Below are positions 42,492-53,943 of a DNA stretch of 64,000 nucleotides, piece by piece. Both the position numbers and the translations under genes were made by a program. Positions within the stretch are counted from its first letter, which is position 1. Every line of letters starts with the position of its first letter. Source of the stretch: Xiphydria camelus (taxonomy: Eukaryota > Arthropoda > Insecta > Hymenoptera > Xiphydriidae); NCBI GenBank assembly GCA_963678675.1, contig OY783192.1:26410288-26474287 (forward strand), read 5' to 3'. The notes under the pieces are model-generated. The model was not told where the DNA came from. It saw only the letters and a program-made list of their open reading frames with translations, and searched no databases.

Positions 42492-43031
42492 CTTTTAGAC
42501 GGTCAGTTCAGTTTTCCGTTCAGTTTCAGTTCAGTTGTCACTTCTAATAACTGAAAGTACTTTTAGACGGTCAGTTCAGTTTTCAGTTCAGTTCACGATA
42601 CACTCAAACACGGTATCAGCCGCTCGGACGAAACTCGTCTCGGTTGCGCATGACGTTACGTGTGTTGCAAGTCCGAGCCGGAAACTACAGTTGTATATGC
42701 AGAACGTGGTATTTTATGGTTGTTATCGACTCTTAAGAAGTTATATTTCGTTTTGTGTTTTGTGTTGTATTTTAATAAAATAATTATTAAAGAGTGTGCG
42801 TCTATTATGTCGCGTAACTGTAAAGGTACGATTCCGAAGGCGACCGCAGCAACCGACTGCAACTGCAGGCTGCAGACGACAACTGCAAACTTGTTGCCGC
42901 GTGCGGTCGGACTAATGTAGATTGCAGCGTTACTGCCGTCGCAGTCGGTGCTAAGCGTCATGTGATTAAAGATGTTTGACGATCGCGATACGTTATTGAG
43001 CCTATCAGTTAAAGAATTTAAAAATACTTAC

Positions 43032-43179
43032 TACTTTCATTAAGTTCCTTCCCTATAGTTTTCCAAACGTTTTCTTTGACAAAAATGTTTCGATAATCAA
43101 CGTGGCTGGCATCATAAATAACCGGATGTATAGTCACAATATTGATCAATGTTTCCTCGTCGGAGTTCGAAAAACTCAT
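43032..43179 (-). pseudogene. MADF-domain exon, left arm copy
   Basis: ATG at 43177-43179. It reads MSFSNSDEETLINIVTIHP, VIYDASHVDYRN and VWKTIGKELNES, then donor GTAAGT. This is the start of a MADF (Myb/SANT-like DNA-binding) domain. The exon is 148 bp, the same length as the right-arm copy at 46943-47090, with six amino-acid differences in about 48. No downstream exon was found, so it is probably a transposon-borne gene fragment. Confidence 0.65.
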
Positions 43180-44264
43180 TTTTAAAAACAACTGTTTACC
43201 TTATCGACTGTTAACTGTAGGTACGATTCCGAAGTCAACCGCAGACCGCAGACTTCAGACCGCAGCGGCAAACCTCAGGCGACAGCACTGTAGTCCAGTC
43301 AAATTTCCGTTTAAATCGAAAAATGAGACATAATGGCGAAAACTTGGGAAAAGGTGTGTTTTGATGTTATTAATGGAGGGAACATATTAAAAGAAGAATC
43401 CCCCCCGGCGAAGTGTGTAAAAAAATTATTTATTGTTGAAAAAATCGGTTCTTCGTTAATATTTTGAAAACTACGTGATCTATTGAAAAATAGTTAAGAC
43501 AAAAGTTGTAGATAATAAAATTGTCTACAAAAAAGCTATTACACTTTTTACCCTATCTTCAACGCATAACAACCTAGGACCTCCAGATGAGTTGAAATGT
43601 TCAAATATTCATAACAAATCCAAAAATTAAGATTTTTGCAATTTTCTTTTTTTGTAACCCGTTTAGAAAAATCACATCATTTTTCCTAGCGAAACCAAAT
43701 TTTGATTTTCATTGTTGTTTACACATGATTGATTTTTAAAGTTTTAAATGCTTGAATTTACATAGAAATTTGCAATTAAAAATTTTTTTAATTATACCCT
43801 CGTTTATTTTGGATTGTTTCTGAATAAAAAGATAAATAGCAATTCAACGTGTCTCATCTGGATTGCAAGATATGCTAAATTGAAAAGGAAGGAGATTTAT
43901 GCGATGATCACCACTGACTACACAAACTGTGCCAAACATATAGACGTTTGTGTGCGCGCGCTGCTGCAGTTGCCTGCGAGTGTTAGTGAGGCAGAGGGTT
44001 GGTCTCGGCGTTTCGGAGTAACTGTTCCGTTGCAGGGGATTCGTAGCATCGTGACCATGAATACCTCGCCGACCTAGTAGCCCAGGCAGTTTGCATTATC
44101 TTATTTCCATTAGCTTCTTTCCAGCGCCTCCTAGGTAAACGGTTCTATTTTTGGTTGATCAACAAAATTGATTCAATTTCATTGAACAGTGCTTGGAGAA
44201 ACAAATTTTTGAAAATCGCGTCACGCGCGCGTTCCAAGTGTCTGGAAATGGCGTACATTATATC

Positions 44265-44339
44265 ACCAATGCTTCGATAGCGCAACGGTCAAGTTGCCGG
44301 GCTGGGAGACTCGATGTCGTGGGTTCAAATCTCGTTGGT
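44265..44339 (+). repeat. tRNA-like sequence (left arm)
   Basis: 75 bp with a Pol III A-box-like TAGCGCAACGG and B-box-like GGGTTCAAATC. The terminal ACCAATG and CGTTGGT can pair. D- and anticodon-stem pairing is poor, so I call it a tRNA-derived (SINE-like) sequence, not a functional tRNA. A mirrored copy is at 45008-45082. Confidence 0.5.
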
Positions 44340-45007
44340 TTTTTTCTTTTTTCTTTATTAACTCTTTTTTTTTCATTTGATTGCACCACTTCTTGTTATA
44401 GAAAGTGGTTTACATTACCGAATAAAATAATAGTTTCAATGTTTTTCATAGTTTTACATTATTTTCTTCCTTATTGAGGTGAACCAATATTATTTGTAAC
44501 AACAGTTGGAAACATCGTTGCGTTTTTTTTACTCTTACATTTCGTCATAGAAATTTTTGGCTGCCGAAGATTTTGTTCATAATTTTGGGTGATAGTTGTC
44601 GAAAAAACATTTGAAGCACACCGTATTTTGACACCATAAGCATTTATTTTGACGAATGGGATTTTGCCACACGCACATTTACACTTTAAAAGCGTTATGG
44701 AAAAGCAAATTTCATTGTTTCATTCAGTGTTTCAAATGTTTTTTCGACAATTATCATCCAAAATTATGAACAAAATCTTCGGCAGCCAAAAATTCCTATG
44801 ACGAAATGTAAGAGTAAAAAAAAACGCAACGATGTTTCCAACTGTTGTTACAAATAATATTGGTTCACCTCAATAAGGAAGAAAATAATGTAAAACTATG
44901 AAAAACATTGAAACTATTATTTTATTCGGTAATGTAAACCACTTTCTATAACAAGAAGTGGTGCAATCAAATGAAAAAAAAGAGTTAATAAAGAAAAAAG
45001 AAAAAAA

Positions 45008-45082
45008 ACCAACGAGATTTGAACCCACGACATCGAGACTCCCAGCCCGGCAACTTGACCGTTGCGCTATCGAAGCATTGGT
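45008..45082 (-). repeat. tRNA-like sequence (right arm)
   Basis: Minus-strand mirror copy of 44265-44339, with the same A- and B-box-like words and one or two substitutions. Confidence 0.5.
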
Positions 45083-45365
45083 GATATAATGTACGCCAAT
45101 TCCAGACACTTGGAACGCGCGCGTGACGCGATTTTCAAAAATTTGTTTCTTCAAGCACGGTTCAAAGAAATTGAATCAATTTTGTTGATCAACCAAAAAT
45201 AGAACCGTTTACCTAGGGAGGCGCTGGAAAGAAGCTAATGGAAATAAGATAATGCACACTGCCTGGGCTACTAGGTTGGCGAGGTATTCATGGTCAGGAT
45301 GCTACGAATCCCCTGCAAAGGAACAGTTACGCCGAAACGCCGAGACCAACCCTCTGCCTCACTAA

Positions 45366-46100
45366 GGGCCGGTTTATCAATGTCCAGTTAAATGTGTCAG
45401 ATAACTATCTAACAGTTATTCTTATCTGACAGTTATCCGAATAGTAGCGTATTTCAATACTGTTTTATCTGTCAGTTATGAACACTGTCTTAAAGCATTC
45501 CGATTGGTTTAATTTCCGCAAAAGAAAGCGGGCTTTTCAAAGCTCCCTCAAATTAAAACTCATGCATTAGAAATCCTCGTCGTTGGTATATCTCTTTCTT
45601 TATGCGTATATTCCTGTAGAAGGTAGGTCACTCGAGGAATGAGATAGGGTAGGTAGGGAGAAGAGGGGATGCTGCGACGTTCTCATGGCCCGAGAATAGC
45701 GAGAGGCTCGTCTTACGGTCCCTTCGCGGAAAACTCTCTCGCCAGCGCAGGACGAAATGTTCTTCCCGTGGTAAAACTCTGTACGTTCTTCTTTCGTGTT
45801 GTACGAATTCAACAATTTCTTCATCGTCGCTAATTTCCAAAAAATCTCCAATATTATCTCAAATATTATCCATTTTAGACTGTACACAAATACAAAACCA
45901 GAGAGAATTCTAACCTATAAATTGCGATAACTGCCAGTTTATTCAGTATCTGGCACCAGTACCTTCCAGTTAAATTTACTTCTAGTTATCTTAATTTAAG
46001 TTCTTAGTAAACGTTAGTTGTATATTGATAAACAGTTTAGCTACCACTTTAATTTTATTCACCAGTTAAGACATTTAACTGGACATTGATAAACCGGCCC
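45366..46100 (-). mobile_element. Harbinger-like MITE nested in the right arm
   Basis: GGGCCGGTTTATCAATGTCC at both ends in inverted orientation, flanked by TAA (45363-45365, 46101-46103), a PIF/Harbinger-type 3-bp duplication. On the minus strand near 45640-45840 there is a short frame with EIVEFVQHERRTYRVLPREE that recalls the N-terminus of Harbinger transposases. It is a deletion derivative. It interrupts one arm of the 4.2-kb inverted repeat and is thus younger. Confidence 0.8.
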
Positions 46101-46942
46101 TAACACTCGCAGACAACTGCAGCAGCGCGCGCACACAAACGTCTATATGTTTGGCACAGTTTGTGTAGTCAGTGGTGATCATCGCATAAATCTCCTTCCT
46201 TTTCAATTTAGCATATCTTGCAAACCAGATGAGACACGTTGAATTGCTATTTATCTTTTTATTCAGAAACAATCCAAAATAAACGAGGGTATAATTAAAA
46301 AAATTTTTAATTGCAAATTTCTATGTAAATTCAAGCATTTAAAACTTTAAAAATCAATCATGTGTAAACAACAATGAAAATCAAAATTTGGTTTCGATAG
46401 GAAAAATGATGAGATTTTTCTAAACGGGTTACAAAAAAGAAAATTGCAAAAATCTTAATTTTTGGATTTGTTATGAATATTTGAACATTTCAACTCATCT
46501 GGAGGTCCTAGCTTATTAGGCGTTGAAGATAGGGTAAAAAGTGTAATAACTTTTTTGTAGATAATTTTATTATCTACAACTTTTGTCTTAACTATTTTTC
46601 AACACGTCACGTAGTTTTCAAAATATTAGCGAAGAACCGATTTTTTCAGCAATAAATAATTTTTTTACACACTTCGCCGGGGGGGGGGATTCTTCTTTTA
46701 ATATGTTCCCTCCATTAATAACATCAAAACACACGTTTTCCCAAGTTTTTGCCATTATGTCTCATTTTTCGATTTAAACGGAAATTTCACTGGACTAACT
46801 GGTGTCTATGTTTTTCAATGAAGCGCATTCGAAGCACGGCGGCACTGTCACCTGCCGACGTTGTCTGCCATAACCGCACACTGCACTACCGCTCCCGAAC
46901 CAGTAGTATCGCCGACCGGATGGTAAACAGTTGTTTTTAAAA

Positions 46943-47090
46943 ATGAGTTTTTCGGACTCTGACGAGGAAAAATTGATTAATATTGTGACTACACATCCAG
47001 TTATTTATGATGCCAGCCACGTTGATTATCGAAACGTTTTTGTCAAAGAAACCGTTTGGAAAACTATAGGGAAGGAACTTAATAAAAGTA
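46943..47090 (+). pseudogene. MADF-domain exon, right arm copy
   Basis: ATG at 46943. It reads MSFSDSDEEKLINIVTTHPV, IYDASHVDYRNVFVKE and VWKTIGKELNKS, then donor GTAAGT at 47091. Mirror image of 43032-43179. Such Myb/MADF-like proteins accompany some PIF/Harbinger-type transposases, which could explain its presence in a mobile repeat; that link is inference. Confidence 0.65.
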
Positions 47091-47160
47091 GTAAGTATTT
47101 TTATATTCTTTTTAATAACTGATAGATTCAATAACGTATCGCGATCGTCAAACATCTTTA

Positions 47161-47490
47161 TTCACAGAACGCTAAGGTGAACCCCGAATGCCTCCACCGA
47201 TTTCTCCTTTATTACTGGACGGACTCTTCATTTACGCTAAAAAACCCTATCAAGCATCCTTGACCCTTTTTTTCACTGAAAAACTTTCTAGACTGTAAAT
47301 TTCACTTCCGCCTACCCTTAACGCAGAGTAGGTTCACCAAATTTCTTCTCCCTCCGCTCCATACTCGAGATACTCCTGCGGTTTTCTAAAAATCCTCAGT
47401 TTTTTACGAACCAACACCCCGGATAGTACGATTCTCGAGCGTTTATTGGTGGAACCCTACAATTAAGTAGGTACTAGTAAAACCTAGAAT
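47161..47490. other. No gene recognised
   Basis: Sequence between the inverted repeat and the THAP exon, possibly the 5' region of the P-like gene. Confidence 0.35.
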
Positions 47491-47645
47491 ATGGTGAACT
47501 GTGCGATTGCGGGCTGTACAAACTATACCTACTAGAAAAACAAAAGGAACTGATATAAAATACTTTCGGTTTCCGAAACAAGATGATATCACTAAACAAT
47601 GGGTCATTGCATGTCGTAGAGAGGATAAAATCAACTTGAAAAATG
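47491..47645 (+). pseudogene. P-element-like transposase, exon 1 (THAP zinc finger, first half)
   Basis: ATG 47491 starts MVNCAIAGCTN, the first cysteine pair of a C2CH THAP domain. After a frame change it continues GTDIKYFRFPKQDDITKQW and VIACRREDKINLKN, with donor G/GTAAG at 47646. The second half of the THAP motif (CICSEHF) is found only at 57508, after acceptor TTTCAG. The splice phase across that junction (AAT G / CA TGC) restores THAP continuity. The 9.86-kb intervening intron is full of later insertions. The early frameshift makes the gene non-functional. Confidence 0.75.
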
Positions 47646-47792
47646 GTAAGAAATATTGGACAGTTGATAGGTTTTTCATAGGCAATAGCTTGATTAACTG
47701 TAAAAAATCGAGAGTGAATGCCGAGTAGATGATTTTTAATTAATGTAATCCCGTCCAGAGTGAAATTCACTCCAAAAAGGATATTATTTAAA

Positions 47793-47837
<45 letters not shown>

Positions 47838-48103
47838 TCTCTCTCTATTCTATAAAATAGTTTTTCGGATCGACGACCGACCGAACTATCCGAAACCCAC
47901 CCCACCAATCGCCCACTGACGCATCGGTCCACCTATCGCCTACCGCGGCGTCCTCCCACCAAGCACGTCCCCCCCACCACACATCGGCCACCAATGGGAT
48001 GCAGTATGCTATCGGTCGTCGATCGGTGCGGTGCAAGCCAGTCGAGCAGAGGCCCGTCTACCCGTTTGGCCGGCGTTGCAAGCCAGTCGAACAGATCATT
48101 ATA

Positions 48104-48671
48104 CAGGGTGTTCGGAAAAAACACCGACACAGAAATAGGGGTGATAGGTTACGTCATTACAAGTATTTTGATATAAGGGACCTATACCCGCAAGCGCCCC
48201 CTTCTGGAGATATCAACTTTTCAAGTTTATAACGACCGAGGTTGATCAAAGTAGAATAATATTGAGTTTTTTGTCTACCTGTACAATTGAAAAACAAATG
48301 AAAACTCCTTGTATCCGCATCATCTTCGAAAAGTACAAGGACTTGAGCCAAGCGGTTATCCTTTCCGCAAGCAGTTTGCGCAGTGGCACATCTATCCAGA
48401 ATCGTTTCCGATGTTGCATGGACATGGGTGGCCGTCATTTTGAGCATTTGCTGTAGTACATTGTTTTTGTATCTCGTAAAATTAAATATTCGTTACCATC
48501 TTGATACGTTTCTTATTATTCTACTTTGATCAACCTCGGTCGTTATAAACTTGAAAAGTTGATATCTCCAGAAGGGGGCGCTTGCGGGTATAGGTCCCTT
48601 ATATCAAAATACTTGTAATGACGTAACCTATCACCCCTATTTCTGTGTCGGTGTTTTTTCCGAATACCCTG
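48104..48671. mobile_element. TA-flanked MITE with transposase tail
   Basis: CAGGGTGTTCGGAAAAAACA at the left and complement at the right, with TA on both sides (48102-48103, 48672-48673). The arms are about 150 bp. The plus-strand interior reads RFRCCMDMGGRHFEHLL then stop (about 48400-48455), the C-terminus typical of Tc1/mariner-like transposases, so this is a deletion derivative of an autonomous element. Confidence 0.8.
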
Positions 48672-49184
48672 TATATCGTCGGCTTCACATGATTACCATG
48701 ACGGAAAAAACTCCACTACAATTTATATCCTCCTCCTTCTCCACCTCCACCTCTTCCTCCTACTTCACCAACTCCTACAAGAGTTTATTTATTTTGACCG
48801 GTTTTTGCCATAATGCCATAATATAATTATATACATACATATATACCTACATAATACACACGAAAAAATGGTCAGTGCTCATTTACGTAGGAAATAGGCG
48901 TTCGGAATTAAGTAAAAGCACTCTGTGTTCTCACTACAAAGAATATTCTTTATCAGAATGCGCTTGGAAGAAACTCTTTCACACTCTCCACGGAACTAAC
49001 TAATGCCGGCCATACACGCTACGGTCTACCGTACGGTACACCGTACGATGGCAGACCTGCACAGGTAAACTGGAGCGTGTACGGGGAGCGATGGCAGACC
49101 AGCACAGGCGACCGGAGCAAGATCGAAAATCGGTTCTTTCGAGCGCGACCGTACGGTGAAACTGAAGGACCTCTCCTAGTCTAA

Positions 49185-51190
49185 CAATAAGATCCGAACT
49201 AGAGACGTTCTTCACCGATCTGCTTACCGGATGAAAAGTATTTTTTATCAAACATAATACGTCAATGAACATATCGCGTATGGGTAGGCTAATAAAATAT
49301 GCTCAAGACTACCCTTAAAACTATATAAACAGGTGAGCTGATATGAGCAATTTGCACCGATCTGCTTACCAATTAAACTATATATGAAAATAAAGATAAT
49401 TTTATTGCAAACACGATGGTATAACCCTACCTGCAAAAAATCGGTCATGAGTCACGGTTGTAAGGCTTTGAAATTTATCGGAGCTAGCCAAGATGCGCGT
49501 ACTACAGGGAAATTTGCTATAGGACGCAACGTAGGAAGTGGGCGCGACGCGACGGTTAGATGAGAGAGAGTGCGTACATGCTGCTTCCTCGTACGATTGA
49601 CAAAGATAACACTACTAAAATGCCGAGAAAAAGCGACTACAATGGAGTAGGTACTGGCAGTAAACTTTTAATTACTTTAAATTAAATATAAAATATTAAA
49701 ATGTGAAAGATTTTTCAAATATTTTCAACTTAATATATGGATAGGGAAATATTAATATTTCTATCACACAGAATAATAATATGTTAGTAATAATTATTCG
49801 ATAAATTTTATCTATTCTATAAAAATACCACAGCAAACAAACAGAAAAATTACATTTTTTAGAGAGCGATAAAAAATCATTAACAAATTGACGGTGTAAA
49901 AAAACTCTATTATAAAACAATGAATACAATAACAATCTTTACAAAGATTATAACAATATTACAACAAATACAATATTATAGCCTTCCAAAAACTTGTATG
50001 TTGCTGGAATAAGAGTGCCCAGATTTTATATAACAGTAACCTAAACAACGCAAAGACTCCAAGAAGAATTTTTCTTAACAATTTATCATTTCAACTTATG
50101 AAATCTCGCTTAGAGGAAAAGTCTAGAATTTCGTCTTTACCTTAATGCCGGGTTTATACGCTTGCCAAACCTCGACAAGCCATCACTAATTCAAACGTGT
50201 GAATAGCGCGTTTGGCTTTGCTTGTGTAGGCTTGCTAGCACTTGTCGCCGATCCGACCGAGTGTCGGTTTTTGGCACAAATCAAAGGAAGTTAACGGTAA
50301 GCGCTTGCGAAGCGTTTACACGTTTGAGCGTTTGTGAAGGCTTGGAGTTTGTGGCAAGTGCCAAGCGTGTAAACCCGGCATCAGATATTTTTAATGCATT
50401 ACAAACCCACCCCATGAGCCATCGCCTCGACTGTCTGTTTATCACATGTTCGGAAAAAAACTTTCACTCGAAAACCCGGTAAGAACGTTTTTCCCCTTTT
50501 TCTGTACTTTCGAGAAAGAGCCATAAAGTAATAAATTGTCCCTTCTCCAGACAGGCAAAAATAAAAATGCAAAGTTAGTTGAATCTTGAACGAAAATAAT
50601 TTTACCAGGGATCCAACAGTAATTGATTGAAAAAAATAACGATTGAAAAAGATACTACATTACATTTATGTCATAATGGGGAGCACGTATTTTTCCGCAA
50701 ACTGAGGGATGTAAACAGCGAGTCGCTCGCAGTCGCTTTTTCTCGGCATTTTAGTAGTGTTATCTTTGTCAATCGTACGAGGAAGCAGCATGTACGCACT
50801 CTCTCTCATCTAACCGTCGCGTCGCGCCCATTTCCGACGTTGCGTCCTGTAGCAAATTTCCCTGTAGTACGCGCATCTTGGCTAGCTCCGATAAATTTCA
50901 AAGCCTTACAACCCTGATTCATGACCGATTTTTTGCAGGTAGGGTTATACCATCGTGTTTGCAATAAAATTATCTTTATTTTCATATATAGTTTAATTGG
51001 TAAGCAGATCGGTGCAAATTGCTCATATCAGCTCACCTGTTTATATAGTTTTAAGGATAGTCTTGAGCATATTTTATTAGCCTACCCATACGCGATATGT
51101 TCATTGACGTATTATGTTTGATAAAAAATACTTTTCGTCCGGTAAGCAAATCGGTGAAGAACGTCTCTAGTTCGGATCTTAGACTATCCG
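49185..51190. repeat. 2-kb inverted repeat with nested MITE
   Basis: Arms of about 440 bp. TAAGATCCGAACTAGAGACG at about 49190 pairs with CGTCTCTAGTTCGGATCTTA at about 51163-51182, and pairing continues inward to the GAGAGAGTGCGTACATGCTG block near 49565. Outside the arms, GTACGGTCTACCG-like words repeat in both orientations (49010-49160, 51210-51260). No transposase. A 250-bp MITE is nested at 50143-50392. Confidence 0.7.
50143..50392. mobile_element. MITE with ATGCCGGGTTTA ends
   Basis: ATGCCGGGTTTATACGCTTG at the left and CAAGCGTGTAAACCCGGCAT at the right. CTTG/GCAAG words repeat inside. 250 bp, no ORF of interest. Confidence 0.75.
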
Positions 51191-51782
51191 GTATACCGAA
51201 CCGTCCCATACACGCTACGGCAGACCTGCGCAGGCAGACCGTACGGTAGACAGTAGCATCTATGGCCTGCATAAAAGAGCATACGGGGATCATGATATGG
51301 ACCATCGATGACTGGTTTCTTTCTTTCGTCCTCAGTAGAAATCCGACACTGCGTCGCCTCATGAGCGGTGGAACGGGGCACGGTCGAGAGCGTTGAGTGA
51401 GGCAGGGTGGAGTGCGCTAAAATGTGTATTTCGTTACACGTCGCGCGATTCCACTACCCTCAGCAAAGAAGTTTCACTTTAAACACACAGTTTTCCTTCA
51501 AAATATTTCCCGTCCTCTGCAGCGCGTCGGTCACCAATCGGCTGTAGTATACTATCGGTCGTCGTTCGGCGCGCTGCAAGCCAGCCAAGCAGATTACTAT
51601 ACGGTAATTTTGTATTACATCATGGGTCACCCACGGTTGGCAGGGTCGAATTCGAGCGACGCGAAGCGCGTCGCGAGATAAGTCCGTTGACCGACCGCCG
51701 TCCCCTACAAACTTGAGGGTGCGCCGCGATAGCCCCCCCGGGGGTTGGCGAGCGAAGCGAGCAGGGGGCGGAAGCCCCCTAG

Positions 51783-52246
51783 TTTATAATAAAACAAAGT
51801 CGGGTTAGTTACACTATTTATAACTAAAGAACGGCTGGATAGATTTTTATGACCTTTGATTCTTGGATTTGTCTCCGCCACGAGTAGCAAAATAAGTATT
51901 AAAACATCTGAAAAAACGAAAAAAAATTCATTAAGAAATTAATTTTTCTACAGAAGTTTCCTCACGTATTGGAAAGTAAGAAAATAAAAAAAAATTGAAT
52001 CAGTATCGTATATCACAAGGTGCTTCAATGAAGGGAATCGACCCGAGTGCAACCCATCCAGCAAATAGTTTAACAGAAAGTAGTGCAATAATGCTACGCG
52101 AATCATTTCGATTCGTTTCAATAAAGCAAATGCCTTGCTGCAAAGTGAATTAAACTAATTTAAGTGTAATTAGAATACATTTCGTTTTTAAGTTAACACA
52201 ACATTTATTGATTCTGAGGCGGCACGAAGTTTGCCGGGTCAGCTAG
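51783..52246 (+). mobile_element. Helitron-like fragment
   Basis: Ends GCACGAAGTTTGCCGGGTCAG and CTAG at 52243-52246 followed by T, another Helitron-type 3' terminus. Its 5' side abuts the terminus of the previous element. No coding capacity. Confidence 0.55.
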
Positions 52247-53184
52247 TTATTTAGTTAGTTATAAATAAAATTAACTCCGCGGATGAATTTCAGATACGAG
52301 TCGTTCACAAAATATTAAATTATAATACAAATAATAAAATAATATTAGAGGAGAAGTTCCGAATATGAGCCCCTGGTTTATTTACCTAATAAATAACACT
52401 ATTTATCGGAAGGTGAGTAGATTTAAGCTAGCATGGCCACACAAACATCGCCCGTTTTTGTCTTCATTCCACATGGTGTTTGTCCAAGGTGCGAGTTTGT
52501 ATGTTTTCTGTTTACCGAATATTTTGCTGTGTAAGTTTAATTAACTTGATTTTCATATTTTCTGATATTAGTTCATAACTTCTTTTGCTTAATCTAATAG
52601 AAGGAAAGGGTAAAAATGAATTCTTGCACATGTTCTCATCATATAAAAGAAAAGGTTGTAGAGGAGAGCGGGGCATTGTCGCCACTTTTTTTTGTATGTC
52701 TTTATTTGTCAAGAAAAAGATATATTTTTCTAATGTTCTACACATTGTTGGATTCAGAAAACATCTGGCTACGAAATCTATATAGTTGTTTGGACGTTCA
52801 GTAATTTACTTATTTATAAAAAGAGAAACTCTGAACTAACAGAAAATCATGGAATCGTAAAATCGTGGGGCAAAGTCACCACCCCTCTGGGGCAAAGTCG
52901 CCACTTAACTGAAATGTCAAGATAAGTAAAAGCAAATATCTAGAAGAAATTAAGTCTAGAGAGTAAGTTTCTTTCGACAAAAATTCACATATCATCTGAC
53001 AAGGGGACCCTTCGAAAGTCGGAGCACCGATTGTAATGAATTTTTTTTTATAAATAAAGGGAAGTCCCTGAGTAACGCTCATACTATACTTTTGTCCAAT
53101 GCGCCTTTGTTTATTTAAAAAAAAAGAAATTGTTTTGACGCGTAAAGTGTGTACTGTAATGTAATATTCGGTATCCAAGATAAC

Positions 53185-53256
53185 GGCGTGGCGCAGTCGG
53201 CTAAGGCATAGACTTACCACGCGCGGGCGTTCCGCGTTCGATTCCCGTGCATGCAC
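53185..53256 (+). repeat. tRNA-like sequence (left arm of inner foldback)
   Basis: GGCGTGGCGCAGTCGGCTAA carries an A-box-like TGGCGCAGTCGG, followed about 40 bp later by a B-box-like GCGTTCGATTCCC. Acceptor pairing is poor, so it is tRNA-derived rather than a working tRNA. The mirror copy is at 53853-53921. Confidence 0.5.
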
Positions 53257-53425
53257 TATCTTTTTTTTTTGCCAATTTCGAACTTTTTCACTTTTTTTAT
53301 TATTCAAACTATTGCTACTAATCTTTAGAAGTAAAATAAATCTAGGTAAGGCGAAAAAACAAAATTTAAACACGTTCAATTGCAAAAAGCATTTTCATTT
53401 ATTCGTAACAAGTGAAATTTTAAAT

Positions 53426-53659
53426 TTAATTGGTATACTTATCGCTAATTCCATCGGACGATTCCGATGGTGATTCTGGGGCCGACATCTTACATACTTT
53501 AGGATGATAAATATCATATAAACACTTAAAACGCAAAATCTCTTTACACCAAGCACATTTCATAAACGTTACAAAACCGCAGTTACATTTTTGTTTCAAA
53601 TTGCTCAATGGGAAACAGACATCATTTATATTATTGAAAAAAGGTCTTTCTTCTATCAA
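53426..53659 (-). other. Cys-rich ORF, unassigned
   Basis: A 77-residue frame at the centre of a tRNA-like foldback: KQKCNCGFVTFMKCAWCKEI and LRFKCLYDIYHPKVCKM. The CxC...CxxC...C...C pattern suggests a zinc-binding C-terminus of a transposase, but no family is named. Probably a fragment. Confidence 0.4.
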
Positions 53660-53852
53660 TTTAGACGCAAACCACGCATTAAATTTAAAATTTCACTTGT
53701 TACGAATAAATGAAAATGCTTTTTGTAATTGAACGTGTTTAAATTTTGTTTTTTCGCCTTACCTAGATTTATTTTACTTCTAAAGATTAGTAGCAATAGT
53801 TTGAATAATAAAAAAAAGTGAAAAAGTTCGAAATTGGCAAAAAAAAAGATAG

Positions 53853-53921
53853 TGCATGCACGGGAATCGAACGCGGGACGCCCGCGTGGTAAGCCTATGC
53901 CTTAGCCGACTGCGCCACGCC
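53853..53921 (-). repeat. tRNA-like sequence (right arm of inner foldback)
   Basis: Minus-strand mirror copy of 53185-53256. The arms between them also pair (CGAAATTGGCAAAAAA and AACACGTTCAAT words). They enclose a 77-codon minus-strand ORF at 53426-53659 with several Cys pairs (CNCGF, CAWCKE, CLYD) that I cannot assign. Confidence 0.5.
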
Positions 53922-53943
53922 GTTATCTTGGATACAGAGTATT

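Larger units (their letters stand above)
42967..47160. repeat. 4.2-kb inverted repeat with MADF exon and tRNA-like sequence in each arm
   Basis: Two arms of about 1.7 kb pair along nearly their whole length with a centre near 44675, once the 735-bp Harbinger-like insertion in the right arm is removed. Outer ends: AAGATGTTTGACGATCGCGA (left), complement at 47138-47157. Each arm carries a MADF-domain first exon near its outer end, a 75-bp tRNA-like sequence near the centre, and open 94-codon frames (44193-44477, 44870-45154) that are mirror copies. No transposase is recognised. Confidence 0.75.
47794..51782 (+). mobile_element. Possible Helitron, split by later insertions
   Basis: A TCTATATATATA start (with an about 45-bp TA run, 47797-47835) and a GC-rich 3' end. 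That end carries the GGGGGCGGAAGCCCCC-type stem and CTAG at 51779-51782 followed by T. CTATCGGTCGTCG and GCAAGCCAG words occur on both sides of the internal insertions (about 48010-48090 and 51550-51590). Whether the two ends belong to one element is uncertain. Two inverted-repeat elements lie between them. Confidence 0.45.

Noticed and set aside
44265..44339. A functional tRNA gene
   Set aside because: Box-like words and a possible acceptor stem exist, but D- and anticodon-arm pairing is poor and the sequence is duplicated within a mobile inverted repeat.
44193..45154. Mirror 94-codon ORFs as a conserved protein
   Set aside because: They span the tRNA-like module and flanking repeat; conservation is explained by the inverted repeat itself.
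47797..47835. TA run as a promoter
   Set aside because: A simple microsatellite at a possible Helitron start; no associated gene.
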